Assembly (NCBI GenBank): GCA_964019135.1
Contig: OZ025260.1
Span: forward strand, 21,198,254-21,262,253
Direction of reading: 5' to 3'
Source: Arenicola marina
Taxonomy: Eukaryota; Annelida; Polychaeta; Arenicolidae
Length of the DNA: 64,000 nucleotides
Within the stretch, counting starts at the first letter, position 1. Each line of letters opens with the position of its first letter. The notes beneath the pieces were generated by a model. The model was not told the origin of the DNA. It saw nothing but the letters and a program-made list of their open reading frames with translations, and searched no databases. Made by a program: the position numbers and the translations under genes. Shown here in pieces: positions 34,018-45,800 of this stretch.

Positions 34018-35599
34018 TAGCCTTGTTCTCGCGTGGGAATTCGCAACATGTGAATAAGGCGAATGTTGGAACACCTTGTGCTTAGAGTGACATAGGTCTA
34101 TATGCTATTCGTAGGTTACAGAACGGTTTCTAGCAATATATTATAATACATGGGCGTGACCAGGGGGAAGGGGGGCATAGGACGCACTTGCCCCCCCCCC
34201 CTCCCCCCTTCAGACCCAAAGATATATATGCACCCCCCTCCTTTCAGATCCCCATATATTTGTGCCCGCCCCCCCCCACGCTCCTTTCAAATTATCTACG
34301 TGCCCCCTGGCGCCTCCTTATGCAATGCATGAAGCTTAGTAGTATCGAAGATATTATTAGTACACCAAGATAGGTCATACGGTAAAAAGCCCATTGTAAA
34401 ATGTGTAATGCGGCGAGTAGTGGCGCCGCTATGCGGCGAGCGCGTAACGTTGGGCTGCCACTGCGCTGACGATAACGCAGACTGCGTGATAAGCGGCGCC
34501 CTGTGAACTACAAATTGGATTTTAGCGCTATTAATTCGGGTGATATAAAGCCTGGTGGTGTTCTTTCATGCTTTCAGGTATATTTTACATTAAATATATA
34601 TAATTTTGTATTTTTTATGCGGCAATAAATAGTTGTTAGTGTCATCAAGGCGTCATATTTCGAGAACGTCATTGACTGGCAGTCAACAGATTGGCTTCCC
34701 TAATTCGCTGATAACTTTGCTGGTTGAAAGCTATGATGTACCCTTAACTGATGGGTTATAAAACACAACAACTTCAAAATTATTTAGCATTTAGCGGTCT
34801 CCTGTCTTTGTTTGATTGACACATTTCGTTGGACAATAGACTCGTCTACCCTTCAACGCCACTGCAAACAGTTTCCCAACAAGTGTACAACAAACACAAC
34901 GACGCCTGAAGTTCAGTCTCAGAAGTAAAACTCGGGCTTTCCGACAAAATACACTTGAAAGAGACATTTTGTAGATGAAACCCAGAGGCGGATCCAAGGG
35001 GAGAGGGGTTATTTAGGGATGTTAAAGTCGACATTTTTTCCACCCCTCCAACTGGTTGTAAAAATTGGTGGACATCTGCGGCCATTTTTACGCCCCCCCC
35101 CCTTCAAAATTCCTAGATCCGCCCAGAGATATATTCATATTCTGAGACTAAATATGAATGAAAACAACAAAGCCATGCTCAACCAATTGGTATTTTTAAT
35201 ACAAAGATACGAACATCAACAAGATTGTTCATTTCTGCAGAAACTCTCAGACATAAGCAGCTTTTAGGAATATAAACTACGTCAGCTGATAGGGATAGGC
35301 CTACAGGGGCGCATCCAGAAAATATGCATAGGAGGGGGGGGGGGGCGCTTTCAGGGTCCATGATCATACTATATGAGTTCACCCAATTTTTATTCAAACC
35401 CCAGGACATCGATTAGGACACCTCATTACACATTAGTTAGGCATTAGCCGGGACTTAGCAGGGGCGGATCGAGGAATTTGCCAAGGGGGGGGGGGGTTGC
35501 TCTCTGAAATCTTCCGACCGGGGGGGGGGGGGGTGAGGGCGCGCTCGGAGAAGCCGACTTTAACAGTGTATGTTCAGGTTCCCAAGGAGGGTGTTGGGT
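34018..35599. repeat. duplicated block, copy B (partner at 3694-5018)
   Basis: It has the same order and orientation as copy A, with an extra 241-bp C-rich insert at 34070-34310 and small differences in C/G run lengths. Both MITEs of copy A are present at corresponding places. Copy B continues into a longer CAGGGGCGGATC MITE where copy A stops. Confidence 0.75.
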
Positions 35600-35823
35600 G
35601 TTGCTCTCTAAAAACTTGCGACCGGGGGGCGGGGGGGGCTTCGGCTTGGAGAACCCGACTTAAACAGTGTATGTTCAGTTTCCCAAGGGGGGGGGGGGTG
35701 TGGGTTGCTGCCTGAAGACTTGGGACTTTAGCATGTATGTTGACATGTATGTTGTATGTTTTGGTTCCCAAGGGGGGGGGGGGACCCCCCGACCCTCTCC
35801 CCTCCCCCCTAGATCCGCCACTG
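35459..35823. mobile_element. CAGGGGCGGATC MITE with internal repeats
   Basis: It starts caggggcggatcgagg and ends cctagatccgccactg. Two or three internal repeats of a unit with ttgctctctgaaa, gaccgggggg and gtgtatgttcaggttcccaa make it longer than the other copies. Confidence 0.65.
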
Positions 35824-35987
35824 CTTAAAGTTTGTTGTCTTCTGGTAATTGTTGAGTATTAGATAGATATTTGACTTGGTTTGCTCACATGAGCCGCCCG
35901 CTTCGATGTGGGCGATAATAGAGAATTATAAGAAATTGTGGTGGTGATAAACGATGCACGATATCAATGACTTATAAATTAACGCAA

Positions 35988-36163
35988 GAAGCCGGTCTTA
36001 CTTTTCTTTTTCCTTGGGGAATCTCAAAAATGGCTTTCCTGGACATTTCTTTCGTGACTTCGCGCAATTTATGGCAGAACAAACACATATGGGGTAAATC
36101 GGGATAAAGTCTAACACTGACTTTTTTTCCTCTTTCTTGTTGCCGTACGTGCGCAATGTTCAA
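35988..36163 (-). other. unrecognised open frame, possible exon
   Basis: A 63-codon minus-strand frame contains VSVRLYPDLPHMCLFCHKL and AIFEIPQGKRK, with a CxxC pair and non-repetitive composition, and it meets a donor-like gtaaga at its end. It lies downstream of the stop of the protease gene on the same strand. No acceptor in a defined phase or family could be assigned, so it could be an exon of another gene or a decayed transposon piece. Confidence 0.3.
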
Positions 36164-36336
36164 GTTAGGACATATTCAGGCCAAACGAATTTATTGCAAA
36201 TAAACAAAACAAGTCCACTCTGCAGGTACCGATACCGATTACAATCCTGGTCCCGGGGTACATTTATTATCACAAATAACCCATTTCGCACTTCATATTG
36301 TGTATGGCATACAAGACAGAGCCTATTGTGCATAGC

Positions 36337-36450
36337 GGTCTGTGTTCTGCGCACTCAGTTCTACGCGCTGCGTACGGAGCGCTGTGTTCTGCGCACTGCG
36401 TTCTGCGCACTGCGTTCTGCGCAATGCGTTCTGCACACTGCGTTCTGCGA
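36337..36450. repeat. 14-bp tandem repeat
   Basis: About seven imperfect units of gcactgcgttctgc lie in the presumed 3' flank of the protease gene. Two minus-strand AATAAA signals are close by, near 36191 and 36264. Confidence 0.7.
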
Positions 36451-36711
36451 CCGTGGTCAATCCTCTTATGCCATGCCGAAGAACGTCTGCACCTCCTCCG
36501 CCGTGAAGTAACGCCTTCAAACAGGCCACGCAATTTCTTACTAGATAGCTGAGATAACAATGTGGTAGCAGAAAATTGTCTCCAATGCGACCACTCAAGG
36601 GTTGTCTTAATCATCCGCAATCGCGAAAGCGATGCCTTTTTTTCTCTTTCGCCCTCTATGAATTCCTTCTATCTGCGTCCCTCTCTCTCTCCTCTCTCTC
36701 CCTATAGTGGC

Positions 36712-36882
36712 TCAGTCACGGTCCGCTGACGGGATCTGGTCGTGGATCCAGTCCAGGAACGTGGTGACCCTGGCAAACACACTGGGCACGCCATGGTTAC
36801 AGCCCACGCCCCAGGATACCACCCCCACGGTGTGGAACTCTCCCGCCTCCCCCCGCACCACTAGCGGGCCGCCGGAGTCACC
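36712..36882 (-). CDS. protease gene exon 14: catalytic Ser and stop
   Basis: It begins [10 protein letters not shown] with the catalytic Ser, continues [19 protein letters not shown] and ends [12 protein letters not shown] before TGA. The position aligned with trypsin Gly226 is Ser (VPSVF). The exon is complete for an S1 C-terminus, including the final amphipathic helix. Confidence 0.9.
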   Translation of the reverse strand, partial: GDSGGPLVVRGEAGEFHTVGVVSWGVGCNHGVPSVFARVTTFLDWIHDQIPSADRD

Positions 36883-39800
36883 CTGGAAAGGATACCTTCA
36901 TGTCAGATATCACATGATAGCGAGCTGTGAACGCACACAGCCGTCGCCGCAATTTATCCCATTGCAAACAGCAACATATCACAAAGCATAGAACAATATA
37001 TCACATTGTTTACAGCAATTTATCACATAGCATACAACAATTAACCACATTGCATACAGCAATTTATCACATTGCAAAAAGCAATTTATCACATTGCATA
37101 CAGCAATTTATCCCATTGCATACAGCAATTTATCACATTGCATGCAGCAATATATCACAATGCATAGAGAAATATATCACATTGTTTACAGCAATTTATC
37201 ACAATGGATACAGCAATTTATCACATTGCATACAGCAATTTATCGCATTGCATACAAGTTATCACATTGCATACAGCAATTTATCACTTATATAGTACAT
37301 AGATATACTAAATAAAAATCAAGAATTTGAAAGAAGATATTACATGAAATGAAACGACAATTTCTAAAATCCTTTATATTTCGAAACGGGATAAAAGTGT
37401 GTCATATAACATATAACACACTCTTTGACGAGATACTACTGTAGGCCTATGTTTACATTACCTGACACGTGGCCCGCTGAAAGCCGCCTACGTTGTCCGT
37501 GGTGCACAGCATGCCTGCCGTGATGTCGATGGGGTCCCCCAGGTCGTAATAGTCCGAACCCCACACCATCCGCTCATTGCAGTACGCGTTGGTTGTCACG
37601 TTCAGCGTCGTGTACCTCAAGATGTTCTGTGGCGGTGCGTTTCCCGGATCTGTCGCCAGGCAACGCGCCAGTAGGGAATGCGGTGTGTGTGTGGGGGCGG
37701 GGGGGGGGGGGGGCGAGAGAAATTATGAATCACGACTGAATCACGACGAGGAGACAGCTCCGATTGTGAACTCGAGTCGCTCTCTCTTCTTAGTGATTCG
37801 TCGCATCTTTTCGATTATGTAAATTGACGAATTGCCTGGTAGTTAAATAGGAATCTTATTTACCAGTCTCCTATCTCGTCAAATTCCTCCATGTGTGTCA
37901 TTCGACAGCATCTATAGTTTCTAACCAATATACTTTAATATTACTTTCAGCAGTAGTCCTGTTGTAAAGAACACATTTAATACACCACATACACCCCCAC
38001 CCAGGCTGCGTCCTCTAGTTTAATTCCTACCGAAGTGATTCGCCCCCCATCCACTGGCGACCGCCTTGAGGCCGGCATACGTCATCGTGACGTCAGGCGG
38101 ACACGCGGGTTGGATGTTAGGCGTGAAGATCATGGGTTCGGACGTCCTGAGCAGAGCGACGTCAAAGTCATATTGAGAGTCATGGTAACCCGGGTGGGTA
38201 ATCTCCTGCGTGACGTACAGCGCCACCTGGGGACCCTCGTAATACTTGACATTGTGGTCTCCTATGATCACCACTTTGGAGTAGCGTTCAAAGCCGTGTA
38301 GACAGTGCGCGGCCGTCATCAGCCAATGTCGGTTTAAGATGGTAGCCCCGCAGTAGAAGTACCACTTCCCGCTCATCCTGGCGGTTAGCGCCGCCTAGGG
38401 AGCAAACAAAGATGTGCAGTCAAAGATTGTTATCTATAGTCTATTTGGTGCAATGCAACTGACCAAGGAAATTAAGACGCCAGGAATTAAGACATTGTCC
38501 CATGAAGACATTTAGGGATTCAAATTATCGATAACATAAGTAGTAGTGTTTAGTACATGTCGTGTAGCAACCTAAAACTCAGAAAACAGTTTACAGCCAC
38601 GATTCGTATCTTAACCATACGTAATCATATTCTATGTTAATTATGTTTCAAGACTGTGACTAATATACAGTCTCCATTAATGCCTTACGCTAATTCATGC
38701 ACGCACGAATATATGAGAAGACATTTTATCGCTCGAGCTTTTGTCCGAGACCCGACACTTGGGCATTATGTGAATCAATATAGCAGCGTTAGAGCCAAGG
38801 CCGGCGGCTCCCTTTAATAGAAAGTGCACAATATGGCCAAAATTTCATAAAAGTCATTTCAGTATTTGCATAACGCACACATTTTCTTTCGTTTCCATAC
38901 AGAAGACCATGATTTCAAAGCGGGGAACTGTCAGTGAACGGATTCCAGCCAGGGGAACTCGTTAGCGAACGGACTCACCTGCCAGGGGAACTGTCAGTGA
39001 ACGGGCTCGCCTGCCAGGGGAACTGTCAGTGAACGGGCTCGCCTGCCAGGGGAACTGTCAGTGAACGGGCTCGCCTGCCAGGGGAACTGTCAGTGAACGG
39101 GCTCGCCTGCCAGGGGAACTGTCAGTTAACGGATTCACCTGCCAGGAAAACTGTCAGTGAACGGGCTCGCCTGCCAGGGGAACTGTCAGTGAACGGGCTC
39201 ACCTGCCAGGGGAACTGTCAGTGAACGGGCTCGCCTGCCAGGGGAACTGTCAGTGAACGGGCTCGCCTGCCAGGGGAACTGTCAGTGAACGGGCTCGCCT
39301 GCCAGGGAACTGTCAGTGAACGGGCTCGCCTGCCAGGGGAACTGTCAGTTAACGGACTCACCTGCCAGGAAAACTGTCAGTGAACGGGCTCGCCTGCCAG
39401 GGGAACTGTCAGTGAACGGGCTCGCCTGCCAGGGGAACTGTCAGTGAACGGGCTCGCCTGCCAGGGGGACTGTCAGTGAACGGGCTCGCCTGCCAGGGGG
39501 ACTGTCACTGAACGGGCTCGCCTGCCAGGGGAACTGTCAGTGAACGGGCTCGCCTGCCAGGGGGACTGTCAGTGAACGGGCTCGCCTGCCAGGGGATCTG
39601 TCAGTGAACGGGCTCGCCTGCCAGAGGAACTGTCAGTGAACGGGCTCGCCTGCCAGGGGGACTGTCAGTGAACGGGCTCGCCTGCCAGAGGAACTGTCAG
39701 TGAACGGACTTACCTGCCATGGAAACTCGTTGCTCCGGGCCCTCAGGCCGCCGACGATGGTGGGAGCTCCCAGGGGCTGAGCCCCCGCATCGTCGTACTT

Positions 39801-42800
39801 ACTCATCCCACAGGGCCCGTCTGAAAACACAGCAGACATATAATGTCGGCATATGTTGCCGATATTTCATTTTATTCCACACTAATGCGGATTAAGTTAC
39901 AGTAATAACTAGCTAATGGGAACAAATGACAGAATTACGTACGTTGCGGGAAAGGTGCGGGGCATGGGTAGTTGCAGCTAGGCACAATGTTTGAATGCTA
40001 CATAAATATATTACAGAGACGATTTTCAGTACATCAGTTCAGTATATATTGCTATTATATCAGCTGATAGTAGTATTACTACGCCATTCTCTCTATAGAG
40101 CCACCGCAACCATGATTCATTTTTGCACTGGATTACAGTGTAGTCGATTCACTGAAGGGCGTGGGAAGTAGCGATCTGCGCGGGGCGGGCGTGCCCGCGG
40201 GCGCCCGCACTGCCAGTTCGTGGTCGCGGGGCGGGCGCGGGCATAGCTCCAGCGGGCGTGGGATGGGACGGTCAGATCCATATCTGTGCGAGGCGGGCGC
40301 GGGGCGGGCGCGGGGCGGGCGCGGGCATAGCTCTAGCGGGCGCGGGACGGGGCGGTCAGATCCATATCTGTGCGAGACGGGCGCGGGGCGGGCGCGGGGC
40401 GCGCGCGGGCAGGCCTTTGCGGGCATGCCCGCATTGCGCCCGCAGTGTTTAAAACTTCTCACTGGGAAGGAGGGGGTTCCGCGAGTCAATGCAAGCCTAA
40501 CTGGTACTCGATGCTGGCTGCATCCTTGTCACGCCTCAAGAGCTCTGTAGTATACCATCGTGCAAAATGTACTTTATACTAAACTCTGTTAAATGAACGG
40601 GCACTGGATCTGGCAATCAAAACATCACTACGCTATTCACGCTCCCTGTATATCACATACTTACATATGATATATTTTGACCCGCTCATTAGCATATTAC
40701 GAGCTTGGAATACTTACTATACCATTTTGGTGGATTCGTGAGCGCTGGAAATCAATAAAAAACATTAAAACAATATATATGCATTGCGTAAAACAAATTA
40801 GAGTGTCTTAAATAACGTCCTAATATGTACATATATATGCATAATAGCAATAAATTATGCGCAAAAGATGGAGGTTCTATAGGACGTGGTCGGTATCTTT
40901 GTGCCAGAATAATACAAGCATTGACGGACAACTATGTCATAAAAGTACCGATTGCTCTCATTGTTACTATTGGGATATGTTTTGCATTCCATATCGTGCA
41001 ATTATAATATCGCTGCAAGATAATATAAAAATGTCGAGTACATTTCCACATGATGAGTTGCAATCTGTTATTCAGGCAAACAAACAGCTATTGAAGAGCA
41101 TCGTTGATGAATTTTGGATTAAAGAAATCCAAGCAAGCTATTAATGTATCATATATCAATTGGTGGTACATCTATAAGGCCTCTTGGCTTAGTATCTGCT
41201 AATATACCGTCTCCCTTCTTGAATTATGACACTTGATAGATAACGTCATGCTCTATAAATTGTTAGTTACTTCACAATGGCACACTGCGAGGAATAAGTC
41301 CAGACCCCCTCCTGAGACCTGTCGCCATCTTCTGCATGCATATCGGAGATCCAAGGGCGGATCCAGGGGGTCAGGAACCCCCCCCCCTCCCCTCCTTTTT
41401 GTTTTCTTTTTGCCGTTTTTCGATGAAAAATTTAGGCTGTCTGAGACATGGACCCCCTACTGCTTTTTGAGGAAGAACGCTATCAAATCGGTGGATCCCC
41501 CGGTCGGAATTTTGGTCAGAACCCCCCACCCATCCTGGTCGCAAGTTTGGCCCCCCGCCCCCTTTTCAAATTCCTGGATCTGCCCTGAGATCGTATAGTA
41601 CCTCAGATAATCTCCGTGATCAGGGCTAGAAGTGGGACAGGGGGTGCGGGGCGAGGTGCGAGGGGGCAGAGCTGGAATTCTGTATGTCACTGCTATTGAC
41701 TGCTATTGACCTTGACTTACCGTCCTGACACTGATTTCCGGTGAATGCTGGAGGGCAGATGCACACGTGGTGGTTAATCTGGTCCTCGCAGGTGGCACCA
41801 TTCTGACACGTGGCCCCCACACAGTCGTCGATATCTGAAGGGAAACACGCACGAGACATTAACATTACAATCCCCGTGACTTGACTATCGATGAGATGTC
41901 ACGAAGACACAAGGACAATATGTATCATGACTGTCACAGGATCTCGCCACTAGTTGTCATGACGTAATAAATGGCGGATTTCACGAAGGACTACGGGGCT
42001 TTGTCGGCTAAAGTCACAATGTAAATGATGGGCGATTTTAGCCGACTAGGCCCCGTAAAGTATGTACGTGAAATAGGTCACAGGATGACGTCATTCTGAG
42101 AAGGCGTTATTTCTTTTTTTGTGGTTATGACGTCGTAAATAACGACGTCATTTTCGGACCGTAACGAGTGGCGAGATCCTGTGATGACGGCGATCAATAT
42201 TTATAAAGTTGTTCTTCATGAAGCATTTTTAACTTTATTTGAGAAAAGCTTTGATGCAATGCATCATATGGTGTGGTCAGCTGTTGGTAATTATGTAATA
42301 AAAAATGTGAGCCAGATCGTAGAACGACTTGCATCTCTTGTTAATTTCTGCACGTGATTGATGATCTCGTGTGGCTGTTTGTCGCAGTGGACGGGGCACA
42401 ATAGGGCTATGCGTTAAATCATTGCCGGAAAATGTTTGATCCAAGATGAAATACCAATTATGCAGACGTAGGCCTATAGCTAGTGAGTTTCGGTCGTAAC
42501 TGCTATCCACAAGCACAGTAAATCAGTGGAGGGGTGGCGGGGGGTCGGGGACCCCACAGCATATACAAATCACACGTGTATTTTGCATACGCTGTGGGGT
42601 CCTTACCTCCCCCCCCCCCCCCACCCCCCACTCTACTGATTTACTGTGCTTCTACCCTATTAATTAAGAACCAAGGAATTCGACACGCAATAACTACATT
42701 GATACACGTAGATAGGGGCAGCCTCATGTGGGTTCCATGCTGTGGATTACGAGACACTTATTAACCAACCTGTTTCACAATTAATGCCGGAGAAGCCTTC

Positions 42801-45800
42801 AGCACAGGTACAAGAGAACCCATTGAAGGCCTCGACACAGCTTCCTCCATTTTGGCATGGATCGCTCGCACACTCATCGATCTCTGCAAGCAAATTATTC
42901 AACATAAATAGAAAAGGATATGAAATCGACAGTTCACATCGCAACAAAGAATTAGAAAACAAGGTAAATATCAAGACCACATCTAGTCCAACCGTCGAGA
43001 TGGGCCGTTTTTGTTGTTGTTTTTTGCATTTCTCGAAGAATGACACAATTGGCTTCAGCAATTAAAAATGTCACCATTAAGCTTGCTCTATTTCTTCAGG
43101 TGGGCAATTATTTCAGTTCCTAAGTGCTCCTCGTTATCGAAGCTTATTGTTTATGTGACACGTTAACATGTGACGGGTCATCATTACCCGTGTCACACTG
43201 GTTCCCGTCGTAGCCCGGCGGACAACTGCAGCTGTAGGCGCCAACCTGGTCAGAACACGTGCCGCCATTGGCGCAAGGACTCGTAATGCACTCGTCTATG
43301 TCTGGAAAGGGGAGGTCGACAAGTCTCAGTCATCCTAGCAATCAACCGCTCCCGTGATAATATTATAAGAATAGCGCGAATCCACACGGGCAACTTTTAT
43401 TAGCCCGACATCATGAATCTGTACACAGCAGTCTGTCATTCGCATTCCAATGTAAGTTGGTATTATATTGACGATGACAGTAAAACTACGGTGATATTAT
43501 AACTACAATGACAGTTGCACTGCAGGCGGTTAATCAGCGTACCTGTCTCACAGTGGGTCCCCGTGAAACCGACAACACAACTACAGGTATAGCCTGTGTC
43601 AGTGTAAACACAGCTTCCCCCGTTTTCACAAGGGTCGCTTGCACATTGGTCAACCTCTGTAAACATTACAAAAGGAGAAGATAGATACTTGCCTGATTTC
43701 CTAAAACCCTTCATACGCAGTTTGCTTATGATTCATACATTATGATTAAAAGTTATACGAAATTATATACCTCCTGTCTCTCATATAGACGAATCTTGTT
43801 GCGCCTCTATCCTGACCCCCAACAAGTGGGCCGTGAAGGGCACCCACACCCTCTCCTTCCCCTGCCCCCTGTCCTTTACCCCGGGGGGTATTTAATACAT
43901 ACATTGCTGTGGGAGTGGGGTTCCGCGGTGAAGCCCCCCCTTTTCCACCGCCAAAATCAGGTAATTTTTTTTCGCGGCAACCCGCTCTATAACCGCACAT
44001 TTTCAGAGGACCCCCCCCCCCCCCCCCCCACACCGGTCGTAAGTTTTCAAATATGTGCTCTATAGGGGTATCTTTTTCATTACAAATGTCCGCTCTCTCA
44101 GGTATCAAGGGGCGCCCGCGGAACCCCCCACCAGATTCATATCAGAGGGCCCCCTCCCCCCCCCCCCGCGGCCTTTACTCACCCCCTCTTTTTTCTCCCC
44201 TCTTCTCTCGTCACTTTCATTCCACTTCTCTATTTACGTACCACAGTTGTCGTCCAGGTCTGTTTTCTTGTAACCAGTACAGCAGAATGTTTCTTCTCGG
44301 TCTCTCAAACTGGAGATTTTTCTGACTGCATACCTACAAACAAGAAATAGAACATTGTCTTATATTAATTTGACCATAGACAGCATTACCAGAAAGCCGC
44401 GTATGATTAACAATCTTTAAATTGTTATTTAAGTGAATAACAATATGTCAACATCTTGAACATATATCCATTGTAATGCAGTTTATTGCAACTAGAAAGC
44501 AAAAAGTTCAACAGGATATACACTTTAATGTGTTTATCGTTTTTGGTAGCTGTAAACGAACACAACAGTGCCGAAGAATAGGGGCTCGGGTTACCCGCGG
44601 GGACACGGCCCCACTCTGCCGTCCTTCTCCTATTGACGCGATATGATCAAAAGTGTCCTAACGCGTCCTAAATATACAAACAACGATCCTACAACAGTGC
44701 ATGACTGAATCCATCAGTTTCAATGGATCGTCGAAGTATGATTGTAAGATGGTAGAAATAAGTCTTGCCTCCTGCAGCTGCCCCTACGCCACCGTGTACA
44801 GTATCTCTGGTTCTGGTACACGGTGTATGAGACGGTTCGGCTGCACACTGGCTGGGGTATCACAGCCCCGTCCCCACAGCCACCACAATCACCGTCTACA
44901 ACAATCACCTTCTGTAACGCGTAACACTCAAATAACAATTTTCTCCCGATAAACTTTTTCAGTTAATGTTTACTTGGAAGCGATATATGTGGTCATTGAC
45001 TACATAAAATACGTAATGTGCGTAGAATTAAACAGCTGGTTATAGCGACTATTTTTTGCCACAATAGGTTTGGGGGAAAGTGCAACGTTCTTGTGTACTA
45101 CGTCACCAAAATAGGCGCAGTGTTGTAATGTTTTACCATGTAACATGAAGGTAACTTGACAATATCCATGTTTTACACGAGTTAGCTAATAACATTAATA
45201 AGATTTGGCAATAGATCCAGTCAGTTTCCAAATAGAAAATCATTAATTGTCTCGGTGACAAATGGCTGCGCGGAACGGCTTTAATTATCACAACGCAGTT
45301 TCCAAAGCTCTAGCGCCTAACTTGAAAACGAGTAAAGCGGAGGCGTCTTCTAATGGGGAATTGATCAACTTACAATAAATAGGTCATTTATATGGACTGG
45401 TATCGTGATTATGTTAAAGTCCTTACATCGGTAAGTTTCGCAGTTAGGGCCTAAGTAGTCCGAGGTGCATACACAGTTGTATCCAGCCAGCGTGTCCGCG
45501 CAAGCGCCGCCATTTAGACATGGGTCGTCGGCGGTGCACTCATCTGAAACAAAATGACCGCGACAATAGATCATATGCAATAATTCCTGGACGCGCGAGA
45601 TGCATACGTGGAGTTAATTCGAATTTGAGTGTGTCTGTGCGTGTGTGAGCGGATGGGTCGGTCGATGGGAGGGCCTCCCACCCGACCTTAATTATAATAG
45701 TTTACATATGCTGTGATTAAACTGTGATTCTATGGTTGCCCCCACCCCCTCCCTATCCAATATATGTAATACATATTACACTATAACATATATTATTTGC

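Noticed and set aside
36950-39720. Possible CRISPR array among the direct repeats
   Set aside because: Repeats are head-to-tail without unique spacers and lie in introns of an animal gene.
40161-40550. Gly/Arg-rich frames in the GC-rich repeat
   Set aside because: They reflect the composition of a simple repeat inside intron 10 of the protease gene.
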